Notes under the pieces: generated by a model
Databases searched by the model: none
Seen by the model: the letters and a program-made list of their open reading frames with translations, nothing else
Told to the model about the DNA's origin: nothing
Source of the DNA: Flagellimonas amoyensis
GTDB lineage: Bacteria; Bacteroidota; Bacteroidia; Flavobacteriales; Flavobacteriaceae
Length of the DNA: 64,000 bases
Direction of reading: 5' to 3'
Assembly: GCF_003058265.1 (NCBI RefSeq)
Contig: NZ_QBUK01000001.1
Span: 248,001 to 312,000 of the forward strand
Made by a program: the position numbers and the translations under genes
Part shown: positions 33,718-41,622 of the stretch, one piece after another
How the letters are laid out: each line of letters starts with the position of its first letter
How positions within the stretch are numbered: position 1 is the first letter of the stretch

Positions 33718-36142
33718 TCAGATAATCCTTGATGGCAGCATTCAGGTGGTGGACCACTTTTTGAAGTTGTGTCAATGTCCCGAATACTCTTTTCGCTTTC
33801 GCATCATCGGAAAGATGTTCCAGTTCTTCCAGCAAAGGGATGGCCTTATGTACCTCCAATTGCCTGAACATGGGCAACATTTTGTGTGAAATGGCACGGA
33901 TTTCCGAAAAATTAGTACTCCCAACATGTGAAAAGAGCAGTTCCATGTTTTTTTCCGTGTTTTCCAAAAAGACTTCCAGGACTTCCAGCACGGCCTGCGG
34001 GCTGTCCAGAAATGGGGCTATATTATTGACGCTGAAATGTGTCGATTGCGAACCGGGAACGGAAGTGGTCGCTGCGCCTGTCCCATTGATTGAATGGCCT
34101 ACCTTGCCCAAAATGTCCAGGAAGGAGGTATTGGAAAATGGCTTTTGCAGCACATCTGTAAAGCCTGCCCCGGTGTAGATGGACTTGTCCGTGATTTGTT
34201 GCCCCGTCATCGCGATCACCGGATTTTCATAGCCCAACTCCCGCAGTTTTTTCAGGACGGAAAAACCATCGATTCCGGGCATCTGTATATCGGTAAGCAC
34301 AACATCACATGAAATGTTCTCCACTTCTTCAATTTCCTTGAAATTGGTATAGGTCTTTATGTCAATTGCATGGACCTGACAAATGTCCTCCAAGAGTTTC
34401 AGCATATTGGCATCATCATCGATTGCGCATAGGGTAAGGGGTCCTTCAAGAGTTTTTTCATGTGGGAGGTTCTCCTCAATGGGCATTTCGCCCAACGCTA
34501 CAGGAATCCGGATGGTAAACGTACTTCCTTCGTTCTCATGGCTTTCCAAATATATTGTTCCGTTGAGGAGTTCGGTCAGCTTTTTTGAAATGGTAAGCCC
34601 CAGTCCATAGCCACCATATTTTTTTTCGGTGGAATCAGTGGCTTGGGCAAATTCTTGGAATATCAACTCTTGTTTTTCAGCAGGTATGCCGATTCCCGTA
34701 TCCTTTACCCTGATCCTGACCCACTGTTTATCCCCTTTTTCCTCCAAGAGCGCACTTATTTTCACATGGCCTTTTTGGGTGAATTTAAAAGCATTGCCCA
34801 CAAGGTTGGTCAATATCTGCCGTAGACGGAACGGGTCGCTCACAATCGGTTTTTCCAGATTTTCATCAATCTCCAATTGGAGTTCCACCTCCTTTTTGGA
34901 ATTCACTTCCCTAAAATGCAATGAAGTTTCCTGGATAAGGTTGGAAAGGATGAAAGGCACCCGTTCAAGGTTCACTCTTCCCGCTTCCAATTTTGAATAG
35001 TCCAGAAGATCGTTCACCAAGTTTTCCACATAACCTGATGCGGACCTCACATTTTTCAGATAGTTCAGTTGTTTGCTGTTCAATCCGCTGTGCTCCATCA
35101 ATTCGGAATATCCGCTGATGGTGTTCAAGGGTGTCCTCAGGTCGTGGCTCACGGTAGAGATCAATTGTTCCCTGCTCTTCAACAGGAATTCAGAATATTT
35201 TTTCTCTTTTTCCAGTTGCTCCCGATAGCGTTGGACTTTCCAAAAGTCCCTGGAAATCAAAAAAGTAAAGAAAATAACGATGATCAGTCCCAATAAAATG
35301 GCGCCTCCGGCCAATCGGGTGGTCCTTTCCAATGCCTGTTCCTGGTTCAGGCTGTCGAAATAGGCATTTTGGGCCATTTCTTCCTCAAAGCCAGCGATAA
35401 TGTTCCGTATTTTTTGGGAAAGCTCAAGATCGGTCCTATAAATCTGTAGCTCTTTTTGGATCATGGAACGCTCAATGGAAGCTGTTTCCATTTTGGCCCT
35501 GTTCAATATGGACTTGGACAATTGGAGGATGGAGTCGATGTTGTTCGCATCAACATCCCCCTTGGAACTGGGAATGTTTTTATTGAGAAGGGCCACATAT
35601 TCCCGAATGGAATTTTGTGTGGATGCAGGCAACTGTTTAAAGTTGGGCGCAAAAGTCTCTGGGGTGATCCGCCCCATGCCCACTTCCATTTTATGGAAAG
35701 CGTCCAGCACGGAATCGTAGGAGGTCCTGTTTTCGTTCTGTACCCTCAACTTGCGTAGCTCGGCACTGTTGAATACCTTTTGTTTCAATAGCTCTTGCAC
35801 ACTGTCCAATTGAGAAATAGGGGCATCTGGATCCGAATTGGAAAGCGGTTTGAGGGAGTCTATGATGGTATTGATGGAATCCACTTTCTGCGCATAGGCC
35901 TGAAGGTCGTCCGGTTTTTTGGTCTGGAGCGCCAACTTGGAAAGGTTTTCGGCTTCGTACAGATCAGTGAGCAGTCTATTGGTTTTCAGTAATTTGGCAT
36001 TATCATCCTCTTTGCTCTTGGCAGAGACATAGGTCTTGAACTCACTGTAGATAAAAAAGGAAGCAAGCACGGCCAATACCCCAAGGACCACATAACTGGA
36101 GATGATCTTGAACGTAAACCTTTTTTTGGATTTAGGGTGCAT
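33692..36142 (-). CDS. Hybrid histidine kinase with receiver and Hpt domains
   Basis: An 816-residue sensor. Two membrane segments (about residues 12-30 and 275-297) flank a periplasmic helical region. HisKA follows with HDLRTPLNTISGY, then HATPase_c (GNAFKFTQKG, KYGGYGLGLTI), a receiver domain with Asp in VVLTDIQMPG, and a C-terminal Hpt domain with His in AISHKMLPMFRQ. The built-in phosphorelay His-Asp-His would hand phosphate to an external receiver; the adjacent convergent sigma-54 regulator is the obvious candidate. The signal sensed is unknown. Confidence 0.93.
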   Translation of the reverse strand: MHPKSKKRFTFKIISSYVVLGVLAVLASFFIYSEFKTYVSAKSKEDDNAKLLKTNRLLTDLYEAENLSKLALQTKKPDDLQAYAQKVDSINTIIDSLKPLSNSDPDAPISQLDSVQELLKQKVFNSAELRKLRVQNENRTSYDSVLDAFHKMEVGMGRITPETFAPNFKQLPASTQNSIREYVALLNKNIPSSKGDVDANNIDSILQLSKSILNRAKMETASIERSMIQKELQIYRTDLELSQKIRNIIAGFEEEMAQNAYFDSLNQEQALERTTRLAGGAILLGLIIVIFFTFLISRDFWKVQRYREQLEKEKKYSEFLLKSREQLISTVSHDLRTPLNTISGYSELMEHSGLNSKQLNYLKNVRSASGYVENLVNDLLDYSKLEAGRVNLERVPFILSNLIQETSLHFREVNSKKEVELQLEIDENLEKPIVSDPFRLRQILTNLVGNAFKFTQKGHVKISALLEEKGDKQWVRIRVKDTGIGIPAEKQELIFQEFAQATDSTEKKYGGYGLGLTISKKLTELLNGTIYLESHENEGSTFTIRIPVALGEMPIEENLPHEKTLEGPLTLCAIDDDANMLKLLEDICQVHAIDIKTYTNFKEIEEVENISCDVVLTDIQMPGIDGFSVLKKLRELGYENPVIAMTGQQITDKSIYTGAGFTDVLQKPFSNTSFLDILGKVGHSINGTGAATTSVPGSQSTHFSVNNIAPFLDSPQAVLEVLEVFLENTEKNMELLFSHVGSTNFSEIRAISHKMLPMFRQLEVHKAIPLLEELEHLSDDAKAKRVFGTLTQLQKVVHHLNAAIKDYLIRLPVDID

Positions 36143-36233
36143 ACCCTTATATACGCAGGGGCATTGGGGTCCCGGTTGTTAGTAAAAGTTAAATTTTCTC
36201 GATTTATTTTTATGAAAAGTGGCCTCGGCACAG

Positions 36234-36241
36234 TACATTTG
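36234..36241 (+). promoter_or_regulatory. Putative -7 promoter element of the TPP riboswitch leader
   Basis: TACATTTG matches TAnnTTTG exactly and would start transcription just before the riboswitch aptamer. Confidence 0.55.
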
Positions 36242-36249
36242 CCCCATCT

Positions 36250-36330
36250 CAAAGGGGTGCTTTTTTCACGAAAGGCTGAGATTATACCCAATGAACCTGG
36301 GCGGGTAATGCCGCCAAGGGATTGCGCTAG
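36250..36330 (+). promoter_or_regulatory. TPP (thiamin) riboswitch
   Basis: The aptamer is recognised from GGGGTGC, the central CTGAGATTATACCC segment, GAACCTG, GGGTAATGCCGCC and AAGGGA in the right order and spacing. It should bind thiamin pyrophosphate and reduce expression of the downstream receptor when thiamin is plentiful. I see no strong terminator between aptamer and gene; a hairpin over the start codon suggests translational control. Confidence 0.92.
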
Positions 36331-36400
36331 GCGCATCTTGGAATTTCTATGTTTCTTTTGAAACAAAAATCATTTATCAACAAGAATAATGACCCCTTTT

Positions 36401-36422
36401 ATTCGTAACATTTTTTACGAAT
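36401..36422 (+). promoter_or_regulatory. Start-codon hairpin behind the TPP riboswitch
   Basis: ATTCGTAA and TTACGAAT form a perfect 8-bp stem with a six-base loop; its 3' strand covers the first two bases of the ATG at 36421. It could be the sequestering stem of the riboswitch's expression platform. Confidence 0.5.
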
Positions 36423-38679
36423 GAAACTGCTTTATTCAAACAGTAAGCCCATGACCGCTGGGTTGAAATGCGGTCCAACGCGACCGTCAAAGAACTACGG
36501 GAGCAACATCAAAACCTTATTTGCAACATTGGCCCTTTCCGGACTGGCGCTTAGCATGAATGCCCAAGAGGTGCAGACCGATTCCTTGGAAGGAAAAAAG
36601 GTCGTGCTGGATGAGGTCTTGGTACAGGCCATTAGGGTGACCAAGGAATTTCCCATCACTTTTACCAATTTGGACCAGGAGGAAATGGCCTCCAGGAACT
36701 TGGGGCAGGATGTGCCCATTCTGATGAACTTTATGCCTGCGGTAGTGACCACTTCCGATGCAGGTGCCGGAGTGGGATACACCAGCATTCGCGTTCGGGG
36801 TAGTGATGCCACGCGGGTAAACGTGACCATCAATGGTGTGCCCTACAACGATGCGGAATCGCAGGGTACATTTTGGGTGAACATGCCCGATTTTGCCTCT
36901 TCCACCCAAAGCCTTCAATTGCAACGAGGGGTGGGAACCTCGACCAATGGGGCCGGTGCTTTCGGGGCAAGCCTCAACGTGCTTACCGATGCGTTTTCCG
37001 AGGAAGCTTATGCCAAGGTCTCATCATCCGTGGGGAGCTTCAACACGCTACGGAACAATGTGAAGTTCAGCACCGGCATCTTGAACGATCATTTTGAATT
37101 TTCGGGCAGGTTGTCCCGCATCACTTCCGATGGTTATGTGGACAGAGCCGCTTCTGAACTGGATGCCTATTTCCTGCAAGGGGTCTATAAGGACGAAAAC
37201 ACCCTTATAAAGGCCCTGCTCTTTGGGGGGCACGAGATTACTTATCAAGCTTGGGACGGGGTCACCGCACAGCAGTTGGAAGAAGACCGAACCTTCAATC
37301 CTGTGGGTGAGTACACCGATGCCAATGGACAGACCCGGTTCCATGACAATGAAGAGGACAATTACAAGCAAGATCATTTTCAACTGCACTGGAGCGAGAC
37401 CTTGAGTCCTGAGTGGAGCACCAATCTGGCCTTCCACTATACACGTGGGCGAGGTTTTTTTGAACAGTACCGCGATGAGGACGATTTTGCCGATTATGGA
37501 TTGGAACCCATTACTGTGGACGGTGAAGAGGTGAACATCACAGATTTGATCCGTAGGCGTTGGCTGGAAAATGATTTTTACGGGACCGTCTTCTCGGCCA
37601 CGTACAAGAAGAACGACCTCCGGTTGATTTTTGGAGGAGGATACAACGAGTACAAGGGGGATCATTTCGGTGAGATCATTTGGGCACGCTTTGCCAGCAA
37701 CAGCGATATTCGGGACCGATATTATGACGATAACTCCACCAAGACCGATCTTAATGTCTATGCCAAGGCCAACTATCAGCTCAATAGCAAATGGTCCATT
37801 TTTGGCGATGTGCAATACCGAGGGGTTGGCTATGAGGCCAATGGGAACGATACCGGACTGGTCGATGATACCTTTGACTTTTTCAATCCCAAGGCCGGTA
37901 TCACTTTTGACATGGACCGGAACAATAATTTCTATCTTTCCTATGCTAGGGCCAGCAGGGAGCCCAACCGTAACGATTATGAAAGTGGAAGCCCAAAACC
38001 TGAGCATCTGAACGATTTTGAGTTGGGATGGCGCTACGTTTCCCCCAATTTCCAATGGAACACCAACGTGTATTACATGAGGTACAAGGACCAATTGGTG
38101 CTTACCGGGGAGCTCAACGATGTAGGAGCGCCCTTGAGGTCCAATGTAGGGGACAGTTATCGCTTGGGTCTGGAAATGGATGCCAACATCAAACTGGGAC
38201 AAAAGTTCATGCTTAGGCCAAACATTGCCCTTAGCGACAACCGAAACCTTGATTTTTATTTTCAGCGGGACGGGGAACTACAGGACTTGGGAAATACCAA
38301 CATCGCCTATTCCCCCAAGATCGTGGCAGGTAATATTTTGGCTTTTCAGCCTAATCAAAACCTGCAATTGTCCTTGTTGTCCAAATTTGTGGGCAAGCAA
38401 TATATGGGCAATATTGATTCGGAAAATTCCACTTTGGACAGTTATACCCAGACCGATTTCAATGTGCAATATGTCATCAAGGCCAACTCCTTTTTTAAGA
38501 GCATAGTCCTGTCCGGTCTGGTGAACAACATTTTCGATGCCGATATTGTTTCCAACGGATATTTTTACACCTACGATGATGATTTTTCCAACCCAGGAAC
38601 CATCACCACCATCGAGGAAGCAAGGTATTATCCCCAGGCAGGAATCAACTTTTTGTTGGGGGCCACCATTGTTTTTTAA
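36421..38679 (+). CDS. TonB-dependent receptor, probable thiamin/thiamin-precursor uptake
   Basis: A 752-residue outer-membrane receptor with a plug domain (VLVQAIRVTKEFPITFTNL through FGASLNVLTDAF) and a beta-barrel ending in a phenylalanine strand (GINFLLGATIVF). It lacks the carboxypeptidase-like N-terminal domain of the phytase-linked receptor. Control by a TPP riboswitch points to thiamin or a precursor as ligand, as for the OMP class described in Bacteroidetes. The signal peptide hydrophobic core (TLFATLALSGLALSMNAQ) begins only near residue 32, giving an unusually long basic n-region; a later start (ATG at 36451) is possible but the ATG used here fits the leader hairpin. Confidence 0.88.
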   Translation: MKLLYSNSKPMTAGLKCGPTRPSKNYGSNIKTLFATLALSGLALSMNAQEVQTDSLEGKKVVLDEVLVQAIRVTKEFPITFTNLDQEEMASRNLGQDVPILMNFMPAVVTTSDAGAGVGYTSIRVRGSDATRVNVTINGVPYNDAESQGTFWVNMPDFASSTQSLQLQRGVGTSTNGAGAFGASLNVLTDAFSEEAYAKVSSSVGSFNTLRNNVKFSTGILNDHFEFSGRLSRITSDGYVDRAASELDAYFLQGVYKDENTLIKALLFGGHEITYQAWDGVTAQQLEEDRTFNPVGEYTDANGQTRFHDNEEDNYKQDHFQLHWSETLSPEWSTNLAFHYTRGRGFFEQYRDEDDFADYGLEPITVDGEEVNITDLIRRRWLENDFYGTVFSATYKKNDLRLIFGGGYNEYKGDHFGEIIWARFASNSDIRDRYYDDNSTKTDLNVYAKANYQLNSKWSIFGDVQYRGVGYEANGNDTGLVDDTFDFFNPKAGITFDMDRNNNFYLSYARASREPNRNDYESGSPKPEHLNDFELGWRYVSPNFQWNTNVYYMRYKDQLVLTGELNDVGAPLRSNVGDSYRLGLEMDANIKLGQKFMLRPNIALSDNRNLDFYFQRDGELQDLGNTNIAYSPKIVAGNILAFQPNQNLQLSLLSKFVGKQYMGNIDSENSTLDSYTQTDFNVQYVIKANSFFKSIVLSGLVNNIFDADIVSNGYFYTYDDDFSNPGTITTIEEARYYPQAGINFLLGATIVF

Positions 38680-38712
38680 ACGGTAATGAATGGGATTCTG
38701 TACTTTTATGAC

Positions 38713-39714
38713 ATGGCAGAATCCCATTTTCTTTTTCCTGAAAACAGACCCCTTCGTTGGGGCATCATTGGTTGTGGCAGTGTGGCCGAAAAAAAGAGCG
38801 TTCCGGCCTATGTGAACACTCCCGGTTTTGAAGTGCGAATGGTCATGCGCCGCGATGCGGAGAAGGCGAGGGACTATGCCGAAAGGCACAAAATAGCCCA
38901 ATGGACCACCAATGCGGATGAGGTGATAGACCATCCGGAAATAGATGCCATATATATTGCCACACCACCCGACTCCCATAAATTATATGCCCTAAAAGTG
39001 GCCGCTGCCGGGAAACCCTGCTGTATCGAAAAGCCCATGGCTCCCAATTATGCGGACAGTCTTGCCATTTATGAAGCGTTCCACACAAAGGGTATTCCTC
39101 TTTTTGTGGCCTACTACCGCCGTTCCCTGCCCAGATTTCTTAAGGTGAAGCAATGGCTGGATGAAGGACTGATCGGGGACGTACGGCACATCCATTGGCA
39201 AAAGACAAAACCGCCAAGTGACATAGATCTGAGCGGGGAGTACAATTGGCGAACGGACGGAAAAGTGGCGCCCGGAGGCTATTTTGATGATCTGGCGAGC
39301 CACGGACTGGATTTGTTCACCTTTCTTTTAGGGGACGTCCAAACCGCCCACGGGATTGCCTTGAACCAACAAGGGCTATATGCTGCACACGATACGGTTT
39401 CCGGGACTTGGTTGCACGAAGGCGGTATCACCGGAACGGGCCTTTGGAACTTTGGCTCTTTTTTGAGGGTAGATAAGGTGGACATTTTGGGTTCTGCAGG
39501 AAAAATCAGCTTTGCTGTTTTGGACGAGGCTCCTTTGATATTTGAAAATGGATCGGGCCAACAATCCATCGAAATTTTACACCCCGACCATGTGCAACAA
39601 TTTCACGTGGAAAACATCAGGGAACACCTGCTTGGTAAGGCAACCCATCCATCTACCGGAAAAACAGGATTGCATACCAGCTGGGTCATGGACCGGATTT
39701 TGGGCAATGGCTGA
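38713..39714 (+). CDS. Gfo/Idh/MocA family NAD(P)-dependent oxidoreductase
   Basis: A 333-residue dehydrogenase. The N-terminal Rossmann fold has LRWGIIGCGSVAEKKS, and the catalytic EKP motif is in GKPCCIEKPMAPNY. The C-terminal alpha/beta domain reads LIGDVRHIHWQKTKPP and GGYFDDLASHGLDLF. Members oxidise or reduce sugars, inositols or bile-pigment-like substrates; no specificity can be read. An ATG 27 bases upstream is also in frame, but a TACTTTTA box overlaps that start, favouring the one used. The stop abuts the convergent Rieske-like gene. Confidence 0.87.
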   Translation: MAESHFLFPENRPLRWGIIGCGSVAEKKSVPAYVNTPGFEVRMVMRRDAEKARDYAERHKIAQWTTNADEVIDHPEIDAIYIATPPDSHKLYALKVAAAGKPCCIEKPMAPNYADSLAIYEAFHTKGIPLFVAYYRRSLPRFLKVKQWLDEGLIGDVRHIHWQKTKPPSDIDLSGEYNWRTDGKVAPGGYFDDLASHGLDLFTFLLGDVQTAHGIALNQQGLYAAHDTVSGTWLHEGGITGTGLWNFGSFLRVDKVDILGSAGKISFAVLDEAPLIFENGSGQQSIEILHPDHVQQFHVENIREHLLGKATHPSTGKTGLHTSWVMDRILGNG

Positions 39715-40152
39715 TCAGTTGGAGATCACCACCACATTCCCACTTTGTGTAGCCCTATAGTACAGCAGGTCGTGATATCTGTTCCCATCGTTGGGTCTGT
39801 CCAATTGCTGGCCCGTAAATAGACTGTACGTGTACCCTTCGCAGCTACACACCACATTCTGTCCGTCAATGGTCATGGTGGAGCAATCGTTGGGGGTATG
39901 GTTGGGGCAGCTGGCCTCAAAGGCATAATAGGTGTCCAAACTGGATTTGATCACAAAGGCACCACGGGTGCCCACACCACTGTTTCCCACATACACCGGA
40001 TTGCCAATGGTGTTGAGGTTGCTGTACAAGGGCAGGTTTAGGTTCAGGTCGAACCGAAAACGCACTTCTTGCAAATAGGGATTTCGATTGGTACTATCTG
40101 AACTACAGGCGAATAGGGTTAAAATAAGGCAAAGGCCCCAGAAGTATCTCAT
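39715..40152 (-). CDS. Rieske-like lipoprotein with incomplete cluster ligands
   Basis: A 145-residue lipoprotein (lipobox LTLFAC, Cys16). The C-terminal half has a Rieske-like layout: CPNHTPNDC, then VVCSCEGYTYSLFTGQQLDRP. A true Rieske centre needs Cys-x-His and Cys-x-x-His; here the spacing differs and the second motif has Glu where His is expected, so a [2Fe-2S] cluster may not form. The family is frequent in Flavobacteriaceae as a hypothetical protein. An upstream ATG would add 24 residues before the signal peptide and is rejected. It is divergent from greA. Confidence 0.7.
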   Translation of the reverse strand: MRYFWGLCLILTLFACSSDSTNRNPYLQEVRFRFDLNLNLPLYSNLNTIGNPVYVGNSGVGTRGAFVIKSSLDTYYAFEASCPNHTPNDCSTMTIDGQNVVCSCEGYTYSLFTGQQLDRPNDGNRYHDLLYYRATQSGNVVVISN

Positions 40153-40200
40153 AGTGCTATTTTCAATGGACTGCTTCCACAAAGTTGAACAAAAATTACC

Positions 40201-40208
40201 TATATTTG
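40201..40208 (+). promoter_or_regulatory. Putative -7 promoter element of the greA leader
   Basis: TATATTTG is a perfect match to TAnnTTTG and lies 130 bases before greA, so the leader is long. A TTG at 40185-40187 is closer than usual for a -33 box. Confidence 0.5.
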
Positions 40209-40212
40209 CGTT

Positions 40213-40262
40213 AAATCCTCGCAAAAACCATGCAGGTCATGGGAATCGTAGAGGATTTTTTG
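40213..40262 (+). promoter_or_regulatory. Terminator-like hairpin in the greA leader
   Basis: AAATCCTC pairs with GAGGATTT over 8 bp; inside, CCATG pairs with CATGG around CAGGT. The outer stem is followed by TTTTT. It begins about 5 bases after the promoter element, so it would form at the very 5' end of the transcript and could stop it after about 50 bases. Confidence 0.55.
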
Positions 40263-40338
40263 TATTTGTAGAGAAAGAGACCATTGGGGAAATTTTTTTG
40301 ATTTTCTTCGATGTTCTTTTGCATTAAAACATCACGAT

Positions 40339-40815
40339 ATGAGCAAGATATCTTATTATACCGCTGAAGGATTGAAGAAGTTGAGGGACGAGCTGAACCA
40401 GCTAAAGGACGTGGAGCGTCCAAAGGCATCCCAAGCCATTGCAGAGGCCAGGGACAAAGGAGATCTGTCCGAAAATGCCGAATATGACGCCGCAAAGGAA
40501 GCGCAGGGCCTCTTGGAAATGAAGATATCCAAGATGGAGGAAACCTTGGCCAATGCCCGATTGATAGATGAATCGCAACTGGACGACTCAAAAATACTGG
40601 TGCTGTCTACCGTGAAATTGAAAAACCAGGCCAATGGCATGGTGATGAAATATACCTTGGTGGCCGAAAGTGAGGCCGATCTAAAGACGGGAAAAATATC
40701 CGTTACTTCCCCGATAGGAAAAGGCCTGTTGGGAAAATCAGTAGGGGACATGGCAGAGATCAAGGTGCCCAATGGAACCCTGAAACTGGAAGTTTTGGAA
40801 ATCACCAGGGAATGA
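40339..40815 (+). CDS. greA: Transcription elongation factor GreA
   Basis: A 158-residue factor that enters the secondary channel of RNA polymerase and stimulates cleavage of backtracked RNA. The N-terminal coiled coil has the tip acidic pair in the AEARDKGDLSENAEYDAAKEAQG region (Asp and Glu that position Mg2+). The C-terminal FKBP-like domain is complete (VTSPIGKGLLGKSVGDMAEIKVPNGTLKLEVLEI). It is followed by a terminator and then the HIT gene. The 130-base leader is discussed separately. Confidence 0.97.
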   Translation: MSKISYYTAEGLKKLRDELNQLKDVERPKASQAIAEARDKGDLSENAEYDAAKEAQGLLEMKISKMEETLANARLIDESQLDDSKILVLSTVKLKNQANGMVMKYTLVAESEADLKTGKISVTSPIGKGLLGKSVGDMAEIKVPNGTLKLEVLEITRE

Positions 40816-40838
40816 CAGCGATTAAAATCTGTATATTT

Positions 40839-40864
40839 AATCCCGTCCCACGACGGGATTTTTA
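40839..40864 (+). terminator. Intrinsic terminator after greA
   Basis: AATCCCGTC and GACGGGATT form a 9-bp stem with a four-base loop, followed by T residues. It ends 18 bases before the HIT-family gene, whose own promoter must overlap it (TATATTTA at 40832-40839). Confidence 0.85.
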
Positions 40865-40882
40865 GTTAAAAACCAAATCAAG

Positions 40883-41272
40883 ATGGCCAGTATTTTTACC
40901 AAGATCATGAATGGGGAGATTCCCTGCCATAAAATAACCGAAGACGAGGACAACTTTGCCTTTTTGGACATCAACCCAAATTCCAAAGGGCATACCTTAT
41001 GTGTCCCCAAAAGAGAAGTGGACAAAATATGGGACTTGGACGAGGAATCCTATAACAAACTCATGTCGTTTTCACGAAAAGTGGCCATTGCCTTGGAAAA
41101 AGCCGTTCCCTGCAAACGGGTCGGCATGACGGTCATCGGCTTGGAAGTGCCCCATGTGCATGTGCACCTTATTCCCTTGCAGAGCATGGCGAATGCAACC
41201 TTTCAGCACAAGGAAAAATTGTCCACAGCAGAATTTGAGGCCGTGGCCGAAGCCATCCGGTCCCACCTCTAG
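40883..41272 (+). CDS. HIT-family nucleotide hydrolase/transferase
   Basis: A 129-residue protein of the HINT/Fhit superfamily. The catalytic triad motif His-x-His-x-His is present in PHVHVHLIPL near residue 95. The N-terminal ASIFTKIMNGEIPCHKITEDEDNFAFLDINP matches the HINT-type purine nucleoside phosphoramidase branch. The physiological substrate is not known for bacterial members. The 3' end overlaps the convergent zinc-ribbon gene by 4 bases. Confidence 0.92.
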   Translation: MASIFTKIMNGEIPCHKITEDEDNFAFLDINPNSKGHTLCVPKREVDKIWDLDEESYNKLMSFSRKVAIALEKAVPCKRVGMTVIGLEVPHVHVHLIPLQSMANATFQHKEKLSTAEFEAVAEAIRSHL

Positions 41273-41619
41273 ATCGTACCCTGAATAAAAAAGTACACAG
41301 CTCCCGCCACTAGGGAGAGCAATAATGCCACAATGATGAAGAACAGGGTGGTAAAACGCACCGACTTACGGTCGGGGGCCACCAGCTTGTTGTAATACTC
41401 ATAGACCCTTTCTATATCAGGGGTCCAGTTCACCGGATAAATTGTCGAATTGCACTTTTTACACTTGATCTCGTGGGTCACCTCGTTTGTGGTCCGATGG
41501 TAGAACGGGCTGTAGGTGTGCTTTTGGTAAAAGGTAAGCGTCAGTTCCTGATTGTAACATTCGGGGCAGTTGTTGGTGATATCAGCTTCCTTTAGTACAA
41601 GTTTTTTTTCCTTTGCCAT
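41269..41619 (-). CDS. Small membrane-anchored zinc-ribbon protein
   Basis: A 116-residue protein with two Cys pairs (CPECYNQ and CKKCNS) about 35 residues apart that can form a zinc ribbon, and one C-terminal transmembrane segment (FTTLFFIIVALLLSLVAGAVYFFI). Tail-anchored topology leaves the ribbon in the cytoplasm. I do not know a function. It is encoded 3 bases downstream of a histidine kinase gene on the same strand, so they are cotranscribed and may act together. Confidence 0.7.
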   Translation of the reverse strand: MAKEKKLVLKEADITNNCPECYNQELTLTFYQKHTYSPFYHRTTNEVTHEIKCKKCNSTIYPVNWTPDIERVYEYYNKLVAPDRKSVRFTTLFFIIVALLLSLVAGAVYFFIQGTI

Positions 41620-41622
41620 GAC

